64,000 nucleotides of DNA, from contig VXAZ01008121.1 in NCBI GenBank assembly GCA_013399875.1, positions 62,001 to 126,000 of the forward strand, given 5' to 3'. The DNA is from Gymnorhina tibicen. Taxonomy: Eukaryota > Chordata > Aves > Passeriformes > Artamidae. The stretch's first letter is position 1. Each line of letters begins with the position of its first letter. The notes beneath the pieces were generated by a model. That model was given only the letters and a program-made list of their open reading frames with translations. It was not told the DNA's origin and made no database searches. This document shows positions 12,101-26,587 of this stretch, in pieces. The translations under genes and the position numbers were made by a program.

Positions 12101-15100
12101 TACTGAAGTTCTATTTGTGTCAATAGGGAAGCAAAGTCGAGAGCACATCACAGGAACCATGCCAGGGTAAGATTTTTTCCAGAAAAGAAAGAATGTGTGT
12201 GTCTGTCTACAAGTGCATAAGAAGGCACAAAGTCCTTTCTGTGCTCTATGGGGAAACAAGAAAGCTTGGTTGATGTGAGGGAGGTATGAACAATTATCAG
12301 GCTGATTTCGTGCTGGTACCTGATACCCACAGGTTTGGCATTACCTTAGCAGCCCCATCTGCTTCCTGGGGGATGAGAAGACTCTCACCAGTCAAAGTGG
12401 TGATGTGGCATATAAACATTACTTTATGTCCGTCAATCTAAAGCAAATATATTGTAGAAGTGTTATGGTCTGAAAAAATAAATACTCATTTGGCTTCAGA
12501 CTCCAGAGACAACACTTGGCTTAACTCCCACTCCAGTCCACATTTTGGGCAGCTTTCCTTATAGTCTCATAAACCTCTATTACATAAAGGAATTTAATTA
12601 TTTTTACATTTGGGCTGCTTGAAAGGCTGATATTCAACTTGCTAACACCAAAGAGAATTTTATTTAGTTCCTACCAAAACACCAACATAGCTGCCAGTAC
12701 AGTGTGTAGGCTGTATTTACAGATCAGGATTTATATTAAATTCTTCATCAGCTGTGCAAAGCACAGCGTGCTTTTCAAGAAACATAACTGCCACGTGAAA
12801 AGATAATAAAGTAGGCAACTTCCATCTTGTTCTCAACCTCCTTCCATGAGAGAGGAGGGTTCAGTCCTCAGCAGATCTGTCCTCCAAAAGGGATAGAAAA
12901 CCTTTAAAGCAATCATGTCAAGTGTTCACCTTTAAGAAACTGATCTATAAAGTCATATGGACTAAGCTGTGCACAAACAAAGGTCCATGGTATGTGAACA
13001 GAAAGTCATGTGGGTAAATGCCACTTCCATTTCAAGCACAACATGTTCAACTTCCATTTAAAAAGCTTCAGTTCATGCAAAAATACTCAGACTATTCAAC
13101 CTGCAGGACAACATACAAGGGTGGGTATGTCCATCTGACTGACTGCCCTTGCTATGCTGCATTGTACTGACCAGGGGGTCTCACCCAAATGTGTACATGT
13201 GATTCATCGAGCAGTGTGCCTGTAGCGAGGGTCTGAATCCAGTCGAGTGTAAATGGAGACTATCCCTGCTAATTCATTTATTTTCTGTGTCAATGGGGGA
13301 GAAAAAGGAGAGACAAAGGTTTCAGAACAGGCCACTTGCTTTTGGAAGGAACGAGCTTCATACAAGGTATTTAACTTTACCCTAAGGGCTAAAAACACAG
13401 ACAGATTTCAAATAAGTGAGAGACATAGTCAGCTCTCATCTAATCAGGAATTTCGAGGATGTGGATTGGACACTGGGGTCTGCAAGTGCTTCTGAGGGAA
13501 ACAGGTGTCTTTGTGATGCCACCGTGCAATGTTATGCTGCGATTAACAGAAGCAGAAAGGCTGGGGGATGGAGGAAAACCTCACTGCTGCTGATATAGTC
13601 ACCAGGGACTCTAATGGCTTAGCTGCTTCAAGCTTTGTTTTGTGGAGACCATGTTGGAGAAACAAGGCTTGAGATATCCATTTTGGTCCTTGTGTTAGTT
13701 TCAAAAAGGTGTCCTTTCCTGGACCTAAACCTTGTGTTGTGTGACCCAATAACAGTAGCAGGTCTTGGGGGAAGATCCCCATCATGGCATACAGCAGTAG
13801 GGTAATTGCCTCTATGGAGAAGCCACCAGTCCAAAGCATGTTTTCTTCACGTTGCTGCTGGGAAAAGAAGCAGAAAATCAGACAGAGCTAAGCTCCATGA
13901 GAGACAGACTTCTGTGTAATTCCACATTGTGCCCCTGTCCACTGGACCTCAACTGCTGCAAATTTGAGGCAGAGATAATTCTCATTTAACTCATTTTTGG
14001 TGTGTTTTCACTCCCCTGGTGATGTGTGTGCTGCCTCTGAGTTCTACATAAAACACAATAAAACCCTCAGTTTTAAACTACTGTATGTTTGGCTGTATGT
14101 TTGTCTGAAGTTCTCATATGATAGCTCCAATCCACATAATTTCCAGTGCTCTTGTTTGAAGTGGAAAATATTTTTAGCTGTTAAAGCCATCTGGTTATTT
14201 TAAGAAAATAACCTTTTATTTAGCAGATAAAAATTACTATCTTTTTAGTATATATCTCTGGTTTTCATACCTGCTGTATTCACTATAGGGATATTAAACA
14301 GCAGCATTGTGATCTTCCTCCAACAGTGCATATTGCTGACTTCCTCAGCTGAAATATGATGAGTCTAACAGGGTCTATTTAAGTTTTGATATCTAAAAAA
14401 GAGAATAAAGAACAAATAGGCTGATTCTCTTTGTGTCTCTTGTTTCTTTTAATATTTTGCTAGGAGGCAAACAAAACTGAGCCTTACTTATCCAGACCTC
14501 TGCCCTATTGTGTCTCTTTAAATTAGATTTGCTGCAATGCAGTATTTTGTTTACTCTCCTAGAAATGAAGGACAGTGCTAAGTTGCTACAGAACCAGAGA
14601 CTGCAGCAAACAGTCCAAATGTTTGTGATAGCTCGTGGTTTTTTTAACGTTTCCTGTATTTGAAAAGAAGGTTTAGAAAGGTTTTGTGAAAAAATAGCAC
14701 GGCTGGAGATGTAAAATAGAGTTTAAGCTTCACAAGGGAGAATGGAGAAATTAGTCATTCTAATTCCTTTTTTAAAAGGAAGGGTCAGTAAAGGTAGGTG
14801 TCAACACCAATACTAATATAAGGCATGGGGATTATATAAAGAATAAAAGCTACTTATCAGTTATTTAAGTTGCTACTTTGGGGATTTTAGACTAGTAATA
14901 GCAGCTGAGAAGGTTTTTGTGGTGCTTTTTCACTGCTCAGAATTACCTGTTTTTTTAATGATTTCGTGCATAGATGCTGTATGGAAAAGAAATTAGTGTT
15001 TTAGTTACATATTATCAGATGCACATGGTGTTTATAACGTACACATATGCATAGGTAAATATTAAGAAACAGAAGATTTGCATGTTATACCAGGTCCAAC

Positions 15101-18100
15101 AAAGACACCCACACAGGAAGATGGTTGCTGATAACGTTTAGTTATTTGCAAGCTTTGTATCTCCCAGCCATACACTGGAGATATGATCAGCTGATGGCCT
15201 GAAGTCTCAAGCAGATCTACTTTTCAATGAAAAAATTACCCGGTTTATTTATAGAAGACACATTTTGCTAAACATTTACAGGCAAATGTGAAAACATATG
15301 TCTGAAAGAGTTAAATACAAAAACAGTCTATAGATGGTCAATAGTCAAACACAGAGAAAAGGAAGAGGAAGATGTCAAGGGAGCGCCGAAAATGACGGAA
15401 GGCAGAGTATGTGCAAGCCCCAAAGCTGATCAGGAACAGAAGCTCTTTGCTTCCCCCTGTAGGGGAAAAAACCAGTCTGACCAGGTCTGATTTGCATATA
15501 TTATTTTTATTATTATTCATACGTCAGTGCACTCCATGAGACCGTTCTCTGCTGCGTTCTGTTTCACAAATTATGTATGTAAACACATCTGCAAAAACAA
15601 ATGGTGAAGAAACTGTGAGAGGTAACAGCTAAAGAAAAGAGGTCACCCTTAATTACAGTTGTCTCCAGTTGGGTAGGAGTTTTATGGAGGCTTAGTGCCT
15701 GTTTCTTTAATGTATTATACAGATATCAGTTGGTACAGATCTGCTTCTAGGTTTTAATGGGATATTATGAATTCAGCAAAGTTTTGAGTGAAATCTCTTC
15801 CTTGTTCCCTTTTTTTTCCCTTGCTCTCCTTTTTTTCCTGCAGTTATACCCACACTCTTTGTTTGCACAGTGTTATTTGTAAGCTCTTTATGAGATCTTC
15901 TTTTTTGTTTTTTTTCTCCATCTTTATCTTTCTTTGTTCATTTGCAGTGGAGATAGAAATGAAGAACACTGAGAATATTTTTATTAGCAGATTTATGTAA
16001 GAAAATCACTATCTATCCTGACTTACACAAAAAAGAAATAAAATTATAGACACTAGTCTAGGATAGCACATCATCTCATTTACTCCCATCAATGTGAAAG
16101 CATAGACAGGAAAATGTAACTGAAATAAGGAATGGTTTCTTTCAAAACCTCACCTATTGTGCAGAGATTGAATTCTGAGGACAGTTACACACTCACAAGA
16201 CCACACCCTGATTCCTTCAGCCTATCACCCACAGCACAAATCAAAGCAATCAGGATAAGGAACTTTTTATAATCTGACCAAAAAGTCAACAAGTGCCAGC
16301 AATGAATGACTCAGAGCACTGGAAGGTGTATGAATATTCAATGTATACACGAATATTCCTTGGAATGCAAAAACTTAGTATTTCCATATGAAAGTGAAAA
16401 TTTATTTTGATTTTTTCAAAAATTTAAGGGTCACTATCTGCTTTGGATGGGATACATCTAATCAAAGAATTTAATACCTGAGCTAGTTGTCCTTAGTTCC
16501 CCTAAATGGAGAGGAATCACTCTCCAAAAAATATTTCGTCCCATCTTGAGGGAGATGTCTGAAATGGAGAATTACAGTTAATATGCCATAAATAAGTGTA
16601 CTTATTATTATTGACCATGAAGACAGCCTAGATACCACCAAAGGTGTAGGTAGTTACACCACATGAGTCTAAAGTTAGACCAGACCAGTAAAATATTTCA
16701 TGTAATAAAAACCAGATCCTTGGAGTGCTGATCATTTTTCATAATCTCTTACTATTTAATCATAATTATGCATCGTTAGTAGGCTCCAGGCACAGCTACA
16801 GGACTTCCCATATTTTTCATCTACCTCCTCTTCCCACTTGTCTCTTGAGGAGCAGACACCACACAGTACTGATGTTCCCTTTCATGCAAATGACTATCCG
16901 GTGTATGAAACCATGGAATTATGCCTGGAATATAATGAAAAGGTAATAAAGTAACTTTATAGTATACTCTGTGAAACACCTTAGTAAAAAAATCCCACCT
17001 GATTCTGCTCTGCTATCCTGTTCGCCTGATCATGTGACTGACTTACTGTAGGAAAGATGGGATGAAAATCCTCAGTAAAATTCTATTGCTTGTGGTTATA
17101 AAATCCCTTAATTCTGTGAGTTGAAGTAATTCTTTATGGTGCATTTCAACATAAGACTTGAGATTTTTAATTGTAACTCTTGAATAGGCAGTAAACTTTT
17201 AAAGATTAATTAAATATTTTTCTTTGAGGAGTTACCTTTTATATCTTCCAATTTCTTTAATTAATTTGTTGAAATCTATATTTAGCCATGAATAAGCTGC
17301 CAAGAGCTATTTGTGCAATTAACAAGCAATAGGCTATTTTTTTTAAAATGTCATTTGTTCTAATTTCTTTTCTCATTTTCTTTCCTTGTTATCCTTTTTC
17401 ATTAACATAATTGCAGATTTTTTGTACTGCTTATGATGTTAATGGATTTATTTATTTACCACAGATATTTTGAAACAAAAAATATTTTAAATTAATAAAG
17501 TATTTTAAAAACAGAACAATAATTCAAATTTAGTACATTTTTATCAACAAAGTTTTCCCCTTTAAGGAATATTTTTCTCAATCAGTTTATGGATCAAAGT
17601 ATTTATAGAAAGACTGATGCAAATTCAAAATTCAAAAAAAAGTTACAAAGTAAATTTAAGATGCGTATACAAAAAAGAAACTATGTTAACAAATTGCTTT
17701 TAAATATTAAATTATTTTTCATCCAGAAAGAGGAATTCATCAGAACAAAACTGTTCATAAGAAAGTGCTGTTTTCTATGAGCACTTAGAACAACATTCTA
17801 AACAATACTGAAAACTAAACATTTTAAAAGGTTTAAACTCTCCAAACTGCCTGTATATACACTTTGAAAATTAAAAAAAAGAGGCTTTTCTCTTAAATTA
17901 CTTTTCAATTTAAAATAGTGCAAAGTAATAAAAAACTAAAAAAAAAACACTGAAAAACTAAAAATCAAAATAGGACTGTTCAAAGCAATCAAAACAAAAT
18001 GTTTTGACTGACGAACAAAAATTCTCCTGTTTTCTCTTGCAAAGACTTCTGAGAATTTTATATTTGTTTCACTTCAGCACAAAACAGTTTCTATAACCTT

Positions 18101-19379
18101 AAAAATTCTTAGAGTTCTTATAAAAATGATGAGACAAAAATTTCAAAAAGACAAAATAGTCAAAGGAATTGACAGGTATTAAAAACAGTAAACTAATTTG
18201 AGAAAGTATCCTTGCATTTTCAGATAAGTAAGTCTCATAGAAGTAAAAAAGCCATTTATGTGCATACTACCACCAAGTCATTCTGTAGTTAAGAAAAAAG
18301 AAGCAAAAACTTATATGCCTCCATGAATTGTAACTTTTTCAGTTCCATTGGAAAAGCCTTCTCTTGTCTAGAAGTTGGGTGGCTGGTTTAAATTCTGTCT
18401 TTGAGGAGACAGAGAATCTCCATAGAGCAAGGCCTATTCCAGCTTGCCTTAGGCCGAATTGCCTTCTTAGGGAATACAGTTTTTTCTTTGGCTGTTCAGA
18501 AAACCTTGTCAATCAGCTTTGTATAACTAGATACCTAACTTTTATAAAGAGTAGATAATGTCACCTTCATCTAAATGAGCCTTGAGCTGTCCTTGCCTTT
18601 TAGTGCTTCTGGACTTTACTCTCCAGAACTACTGGTGAACAGTATCCTGGTGATGACTAATGGAATTATGTTTCCTAAGGTGGATATGATGGATTATTGT
18701 AGTTCTTCTATGCAAAATCAGTGCTTCAGTTTGGGATCAGGCAGGGCCAAGACTCATCTAGGCATAACAGGGAAGCAGCCGGGCATCTGATACTATAATG
18801 AAAGTAACATCACAACAGACTGATAAATCCAATTGTCCTCAAAGGAGATTTAGGTTAATGGAGCTTACAGGAGTGGGCAGGCCGTTAAGCAAAACTTATC
18901 ATTTATGTTTTGTCTCCAGCCATGATTTCTTGCTCTTGTTATTGTAGAAAGCAGGTGATCTCAGCTGTGACAACTACTTCATTCAAAAGGTGAAGTTATC
19001 TGAGAAAATTCACTGACCCTGCTAGCACAAAACTACCTAAAAGTCCAGGCAGTTTGAGAAAGCAACACTTTCCCTCCATCAAAGCTGTGACTTTGACTAC
19101 TACACCACAACTTCATAGTGAGTGATGGAGTAACATTTAAGGCAATTTGAAGACAGAAGTCTGTCTACGCCAAATCTGTTCGTACAAACCAGAAGTTGCC
19201 AAGTGCTCTTTCAACATTTGTCCTGTTTTTCCTTCTTCTCTCCATTGTGAAATGACGTAGAGTGGTTCACCATATGATGAGCAGAGGTGTTCACATCACG
19301 TTGTATGGCAGAACGTCCATTCTTATTGCAAACGCCATGTCTCTGTGGTACATTCCTTTAGCCAGGGAATACGTGGTTT
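9123..19379. other. Unannotated AT-rich DNA with a few weak exon-like signals
   Basis: About 10 kb without a recognised gene or dispersed repeat. Weak exon-like arrangements lie at 9426-9596, 12127-12166 and 15844-15996 and are described as findings. The part from about 17340 to 18310 is very rich in A and T with long A runs. Open frames elsewhere are below 100 codons and unremarkable. Confidence 0.5.
17340..18310. repeat. AT-rich, A-run-rich low-complexity block
   Basis: Long A or T runs and very little GC over almost 1 kb. An especially A-rich core lies at about 17870-17990. No periodic unit is visible, so it is low-complexity DNA and not a satellite. Confidence 0.6.
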
Positions 19380-19540
19380 AGAATCGCAGAATCATACAAT
19401 CTTTAAGATTGGAAAAGATCTTCAAGATCACCAAGTCCAGCCTTTGACCAAACACTGCTATGCCACTAAGCCATGTCACAAATTGCCACATCTACTTGTT
19501 TCTCAAACATTCCCAGGAATGGTGACTCAGCCACTTCTAG
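19380..19540 (-). mobile_element. CR1 retroposon 3' end, minus strand
   Basis: The plus strand opens with GAATCGCAGAATCATACAAT, the complement of a CR1 octamer tail. It then follows the complement of a typical avian CR1 3' region (GATTGGAAAAGATCTTCAAG, later GGAATGGTGACTCAGCCACTT). It is truncated at its 5' end near 19540, where similarity fades. Confidence 0.88.
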
Positions 19541-21614
19541 AAGGACTTTACCAAGGCTGGACTTCAGAGTGGTAGTTCTTGGCTCTTGAGAAGCAATGCA
19601 GTTTCTGTTCCTCGTCAGGAGTCTTGTGGCACACAACTGCTTGTGTGCTGGACTGTTGTGATTGTACTGTGGGGCTCCTGAGGGACAGGGACATGACATG
19701 TAGGACATGCATGTGTGATCAGGAGGGTTGTCCGCTCTGCAACAAAAGAAAATATTTTCCCATTGATTGTTAGAGGATCACAGCTGTGGTGCAGCACACA
19801 GACCCCTCAGGAGCACCCTGTCATCACCTCTCACATTTTCATTGAATTTATTTACAGCAGCAAAGCACCTTAGGAATTGGGAGGAGCTGATGTGTGTACA
19901 GGGTGTTGAGAGACCTGTGACATGCAAGGAACCCCTTGATGCTTTCTTTTATTTCCAGGTCCAACTGACCAAATTCCCTATCCTGTTTTGATGTGCTGGC
20001 TACAGATTTTGCACAGGGAAAAGCAGGGCAGGGGCTTCAAACAAGTACTTAATTGAACATAAAATTGTTAGCAATAAAGAGTCATAGCCCTCTGGTACAG
20101 TTGAGTGCTAATGTGTCTTCCCTTGTGGGAAACAGTATCTGCTGTATTCTGAAAACTTCAACTTCTGCTGCATCCATAAATGAGCTACATGATTGATTTT
20201 TCTCTCCTGGGGCTCTGCGGTGAAGGAGACCTCATCTGAGATCCCTGGCCTCTTTTTAGCTGCCATCTCTAGCTTCAGTAAAGAGCCACATGAGAACTCT
20301 CTTCAAGACAAAATATGTCTATTGCATATTTCTGTGAAATCCTCAGTGAAAGGGACTAAAGTATCCTTTCTGCCTAAGTCTCTCACTCTCTTTACTTCCG
20401 ATTCAGCACTATTTCCATCTTATGTAACAAGTTGTCAGCTTCTCAAAATGTTGCTTGGAGGATTTGTAGGTAGAAAGAAAACTCTCAGAATCTGTCCTTT
20501 CTTCTGTTTATCCATAGATGGTGGCAGGGACTCCCTTACTTTTCATAGCTTCAGGCCAGAAGGTTTATAACCACACTGGCTGAAGTGTGTCTGCACTGTA
20601 ATTCCTACATTGTACCAGGATATTTCTATTTTTTACTCTTTGAAGAGTTCTTACAGAAAATCACTGGAAAGTACTTAAGGAGCAGATTAGCATTTATCTG
20701 GCATGCTTCCCCTGAAAGTGACATTTTTAATACCAGTGTTAACCCCTTGGTACTTTTGAACAGAAGTGACATTTAGCTACAAATCCTCTCTGCAACAGCC
20801 TGCATAAACAACATAACAGGGTTTGGAGAACTTCCACCTGGACTTTATCCCTGCCTCATTGTAACAGGGACACAACTACTATGTAGGATCTGAGGATGGA
20901 AAGACTGGGATGTATCCAGAGACCTTGAAAATAAACTATCAGAAGCCAGGAGGAGTGAAATGGCCAGGAGGTTTTGGATCCTTTTCTGATTGACTAGAAA
21001 AAGATTTCATTTCAAACTTGACAGAGAATGACAGTATTTCTTCATTTCATAGACAGTGAGAAGAACAGCCACCCTGGGAAGGTTTTCTCTGTACTGCTGG
21101 AAGAGTAGAGCCAGTGGCTTTCCATAGGCTAATGTCTGTGACCTCAGAGGGTTTGGGAAATCTAAGTGTAACAGAAAAACCTGTTATGAAATCATCCATT
21201 TATGCAACTTTTATTTATTCAAAAACATTCATTTATACATAAATGCTGCAACAAAAGGCTGTTGGCAGAACAAATTCTGTTTATTTACTCGTTCTGTATA
21301 AGCAGGATGATAGAAGTCCTGATCCCAGCTTGCCCAGTTATCAGATATCCTTTTCAATTTTTTAGTCAATAGTGCATCTGAATTTACCTCTGGAATTTTA
21401 GGGTCAAATAAGGAAATACAGCAGAGCAGTGGCTACACCAGAACAATTAAATTGATGTGCTCTCAAATTCCCACAGCACGTACCAAGGGACAGAACCTCC
21501 ATCCACATCTCTCTTACACATGGGACATTTCTTGACACCTATTAAAATACATGCCTTGAATCCGTCACCCAGTTCTTTGATACTAAATATATTTGAAATC
21601 AGACAACCCACGTC
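19541..21614. other. Unannotated DNA, no gene recognised
   Basis: Contains a 125-codon plus-strand frame (20193-20570) with no familiar domain. A short cysteine-rich frame directly follows the CR1 copy (19579-19773); it has no ATG at its start and no family match. I call neither a gene. Confidence 0.5.
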
Positions 21615-21951
21615 ATGCTGGAGCTCTCTCAGGGCTGTTGTAGAAGGCTGTAGAAAGGTGGGTGTTGGCCTCTTCTCCCAGGCAACCAGTGACAGGACAA
21701 GATGACATGGCCTCAAGCTTTGCCAGGGAGGGTTCCAGTTAGACACCAAGAATTTCTTCACAGAAAGGATTGTCAGGCCCTGGAAAGGCTGCCCAGGGAA
21801 GAGGTTGAGCCACTGTTCTTGGAAGTGTTCAAGATATGACTGGATATGTCACTCTGTTCCATGGCTTAGTTGAGGTGGTGGTGTTAAGTCAATGGTTGGA
21901 CTCAATGATCTTGGAGTTCTTTTCCAATCTTAATGATTCTATGATTCTATG
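21615..21951 (+). mobile_element. CR1 retroposon 3' end, about 340 bp
   Basis: A 5'-truncated CR1 copy. Recognisable segments in order are GGCAACCAGTGACAGGACAAG, AATTTCTTCACAGAAAGGAT, GGCTGCCCAGGGAAGAGGTT and GGTTGGACTCAATGATCTTG. It ends in the tail ATGATTCTATGATTCTATG. It belongs to the common avian subfamily in which the name-giving tail follows a TTTCCAATCTTAA run. No open frame survives. Confidence 0.92.
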
Positions 21952-24900
21952 TGATGGAAAGAGTTATTGTATGTTTTCACACATTTCTCCATCAGTCTGA
22001 CTTCCTTCTACTCTACTTGCCGTACTTGCCATGGATGCTGGGGACATTTGCATTCTCTGACTTTATCACTTCCTTGTAGAAAAGCTTCCTAATCCCTGTA
22101 CTACTATTTCAAACAGTCAAAGTTTAATCATAATTTTAGGGTAGCTGGTATTTTCTTTCCAGTTCACAGTTCTTGGGTCAAGTTTGCACAAAAACCAACC
22201 AAACAAGAAAACCCCCACCAAATCACAAGCGAGACATGTGTCACATAGATCATTTTTTAGCTATCACCACCATGCAGAAAATGTAACTATTCACTTCCCT
22301 TGGGTTCAAGATCCAAAAGGAGTAACAATTACATCATGAGGACGTGATAGTTCATTTCTGGTCACTATTGCTTGGCAATCCTATACTGAGTCTGCCCATG
22401 AGCCAAGGTGCAATCTGTAAGATTTCCAACTTGCCCTGACTGATAACTGACCCTCTTGGGACAGAGTTGTTACTGGGAGCGTTTGTACCCAAGATGAGGG
22501 TAACTGAGCCCAGTGAAGATCGTGCCTGTTTATAGACATGCATTGCCACTGCAGTGAATATTAAACTAGCATTATGCCTCCGTTTCCAGAAGGGGGGTTT
22601 TGGATCTGTATGACTTCAGAACTAGTCAAATGCTCATCCCAGTAAGCACAAAAATACCTTATTCAGACAATGAACTATTCATTATTGTCTCCTTTTAAAA
22701 ATGGAAAGAAAATACCCATTGAACAGAAGATATAAGTGCTGTGGGAAGATCTTTGTAAGCTTTTGATTTTGTCTCTTGAGGTTCTTTGCAGAGAGCCAAT
22801 CAATGAGATAAAAGATAAGGACAACAAATTCACCTTGAATAAAGTCCTTGAAATGTAACAATAAAAAGTTAAACAAAATGTAAATGGACTATGAATTAAA
22901 ATCGATAGACTAGTGGATGGCTGCATATAAAAAGTAAAATGCTATATAGCAACATTATAGAATCACATACACAAATACTTCACAATTTTGTTTTCCAGGA
23001 CTGTTCTTTCATCATACATGAATTAAAATGTTAATTTAAAAGAAACATGGCATTTACTCTGGAAAAGATCTTCCAGATGATCAATTTTAAAATGGACTAG
23101 GGCTTCTTAGATCCATTTATATCTATATTGACACCTAGAGTGACTTATAGAATCATTTAAATGTATATGCTTACAAAAGTAGGAATTATGCCAAGAACTG
23201 AAATTATGTACAGCCCTTACAAGATGTTCATCCTTCTGAGGCTGATTCTTCAAGGAAGGTGAAGTCTAACAAGGATACATTTAACTAAGAGAGGGAATCT
23301 CTGTTCCTTGGTGTGACTCTGAAAGAAAAACTGTAGGTGTTCGAAGCTAGAAATCCTCAAGTTCTGTCGTCAGCATAACCCTTCTTCCTTTTGCAAGGAC
23401 TTAATAGTAAAACTACAGATATATTGCAAAAACACGTGAATTAATAAAAACCCACCATTTTTATGAACATACCTGATTTATACTTTTCATAAAACCATTA
23501 CTCCTTGATCAGTAGCAATAAGCCCTGCTAAAAGATTTTCCCCCATTCTTTATTATAGACTCTTTTACATATTGAAAGGTCTCCCTGGAGCCTTTGGTTC
23601 TCCAGGATGAACAATCCCAACTCCCTTGACCTTTCCTCTTGCCTTTTAGCATAATCACAAAAGCCATGGAAAGAAGAGAAATGAAATCATGTTGTGTGTT
23701 CTTAGGAGGTCATATCAATAAAGGGAGCCACTGCAGATTCTCATTTTGACTAAAATAAGCCACAGTTCATAACCTTTCTGCCATTAGATGCTACCTTTTT
23801 GCAGACTCTAACCAACATTTGAATTTACTCACGTTTCATTAGTTGTCATGCTAACTATGATTAAAGTGCTCTGGGGAGAGGAGACGATAGTTTTGCAAAA
23901 AATTAAGGTGATGAAGCAAGTCAGACAAGCTCTATAAATCTTGTTTGAAATGCTTACAGTATTTATAATACAACAGTGACAAGTAGATGCAGATTTGGAT
24001 CATCTGTTCTAATCAACACATTATAAAAATTCAGATTAATTTAAACTAATTAAAGTTAAAATAAATTGATTATTCAGTATAGTCATCCTTTAAAACACAT
24101 CATTGTGTAAGGCTTTTATGCAAGCGCAGTAGGCATTTTTTATTCTTTTGGGTTTTACAGTCTACCTTATTTATGAACAGCCCTCTAGTTAACTGACTAC
24201 AAATTACAACATAAAACTGAGTCTAAAATTTCAAATTCATACACAGAAATTCCTTCCATCAACTGGGTGAAAATCCATACCTGCTTTTATATATCTTATA
24301 GATATCTTACAGCATGTAAGACCTATATTTCTTAATTTGAACACAAGAAATGTGGAAGAGTCCCAGTTCTTGAAGTCTGGGGCAAGGCCCTAGAGAAAGT
24401 ATCAGTATGAAAATTTTCTGTCAATCATCCTACACCCCTCATGTAGTGCCTTGGGTAGTCTCTATAATAAATAAACAAAACAAAGCAAAACAAAACAGGA
24501 AAAAAAGGCAGTGGTCTCCTCGAATGGGAGAGGGAAACAAACTGTGTCATTTTTACGGTAATTTCCACTTTCCACCTATGTTGTCTAAAATTGCAGTCAG
24601 ATACTGAAAAAAAGAAAACGTTTCTCAGCGTCCTTCTGTGCCTGTCAAATGTGTTGCTCAAAGAGCACAGTATCTATCTCTAAAAGGTGGTATTTGCCCA
24701 GCTTTGCCTAGTGCTTGCACTCACAGAATACATCAGGGGACAGCATACATCCAGCATTTTCTGGAAAACAATTTCAGGAGAATTTTGTATTTTTCACCTA
24801 CTTAAGTCAAACTTCAGAGATGAACTTCATCATCCAAAGTAAATAACTGCTGTAAAATTTCAAGTTGTCTCTTTGAAACTGTATTTCAGAAAAAAAAATG

Positions 24901-26587
24901 CATCACGTAAAAACTAACAGCAATTAATTTCTCAAAATGCTGGCTCTTATTTCTCCATTACAGTCTCAAAGTATTTATGCAACAAAGATTTTGATTGGCA
25001 GTATCTTTGCTGCAGATTAATTAGGGGCATATACACAAATATGTTCAGATGTACATATAAGTGGATAGTATGATTACACTCTCCTCATGTGATTTCAGTA
25101 GATTATCTGTAATCCCAGATATTTATGTCATAATTAGTCATTCTCATAGCTTGGTGTTTGCTCTGCACCGACTTAATGCTCTTGTGTTCTCAGAACACAT
25201 TTCGCTTAAATGCCCTCATCTGCACCAGTGGCAGCATACTATGAATGCCCCCAGAAATGCTCCTGCACCCATGTGTCATTTTAGTTAGACTCAAAGAACC
25301 CTTTGGGGTAGGACATCAGGGATTTTTTCTGGGGATTTACATTGTTCATGACCCTGCCAGACACTGTGACATTTTTGCATAGCCAGACTGTTTACACTGA
25401 ACAGTGTGTTTAAGGAAACAATCAATGTGCTTTTTCCAATCTACGCAGATATTTGACACTGCTTATTTACCAGATATTTATTATATCTAATTTGACAGCA
25501 TTTTCCTCCCTTTCTCCAGGCTGAAGAAAATAAACCTCTCATAACTATTCTTCATGCTTTCTCAAAACATTGGAAGACAAGGCACAAGGGAAATAGGTGT
25601 TTTTGAATTGTCTGTCATTTACATTCTTCATTTCTTAGTTTTTGTTTGTTTGTTTTCTTGCTTGTTCTGTTTTACTTAATAATAGTTTCTCTGTCTTCTA
25701 AACAAAATGTTTTTTCAAAGTCTCCAATTATTTTTCATATTCTGCATTTCTTAATAAACTCTTTTATTTCCCAAATGGCTATGAAACACTGCAGATTGAA
25801 CCTCAGACTGAAATACTGTAAAAAATTTTGAAACTTGATAGCCTAAAAACGTTAGTTTTCTAAATATGCTGCTTTTTTGCTTATGTTCAGAGCTTTATGC
25901 CTGCATTTTAAGACTACTTTGCACATTGGAAGTGCTGAAAAAGAACTTTATTTAATAAAATTGAATCAATCTTCCATTTTTGGGCCAGCTGCAATGACAG
26001 TGATCATTTAACATGACTAGAAAAAAATTACAGACTCCAGTTGTTCAATCTCTGAATTCAACCTGCTGCTCCTAATTAAACTAGGGCATTTCTTTATAGA
26101 AAGGTATTGAATCACAAAGACTTCAAATCAAATATATGTCTTTTGAGAATATGTACATATGATTATTTACTCTCATTGTGAAATTACTATCATTGCTACA
26201 ATGCATATCATATTTTCAGTTAAAATTTTGCTGACTTAATGCTAACTCCTCTCAAGAGAGCAATCTTAGCCAAGTGAGAAGAAAACTGGAACAGCTGGAA
26301 TACTCACTGAAACATTTTTCAGTGAAGGGATCCAGTGGCACGTTCAGGAGTTTATATGTTTTAGGCTAACTGGGTTCAATGGATGCTGTGTGATCTGCCA
26401 CTCCCAAGAAGCAAGTACCCTTCAACTCACTGCTGACTGATAATAGTTCTCTCCTTCACCTCATCTTCACCTGACCAGACATGGGAAGCTCCCACAGCCT
26501 GGTAGGTCATGTTTCACTAGACTTCATCTCCCAGGTGAACCTCACATCCTGGACTCCTCCCTTTTTCTCCCAGTCACTCCTCAGCTG
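21952..26587. other. Unannotated AT-rich DNA
   Basis: No gene or dispersed repeat was recognised. Simple-sequence patches are an A/C-rich tract at about 22190-22230, a CAAAA-type run at 24471-24507 and a TTTG-type run at about 25637-25660. Open frames are all below 90 codons. Confidence 0.55.
24471..24507. repeat. (CAAAA)n-type simple repeat
   Basis: Imperfect repeats of CAAAA and CAAAG following AATAAATAAA. It could be a stand-alone simple repeat or the worn tail of a retroposed sequence; nothing upstream identifies a source. Confidence 0.7.

Noticed and set aside
19579..19773. Cysteine-rich frame that looks like a zinc-binding or secreted peptide
   Set aside because: It has no ATG at its start and directly follows a CR1 fragment. 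The cysteine spacing fits no family I know.
20193..20570. 125-codon plus-strand frame
   Set aside because: No domain, signal or conserved motif visible; treated as chance.
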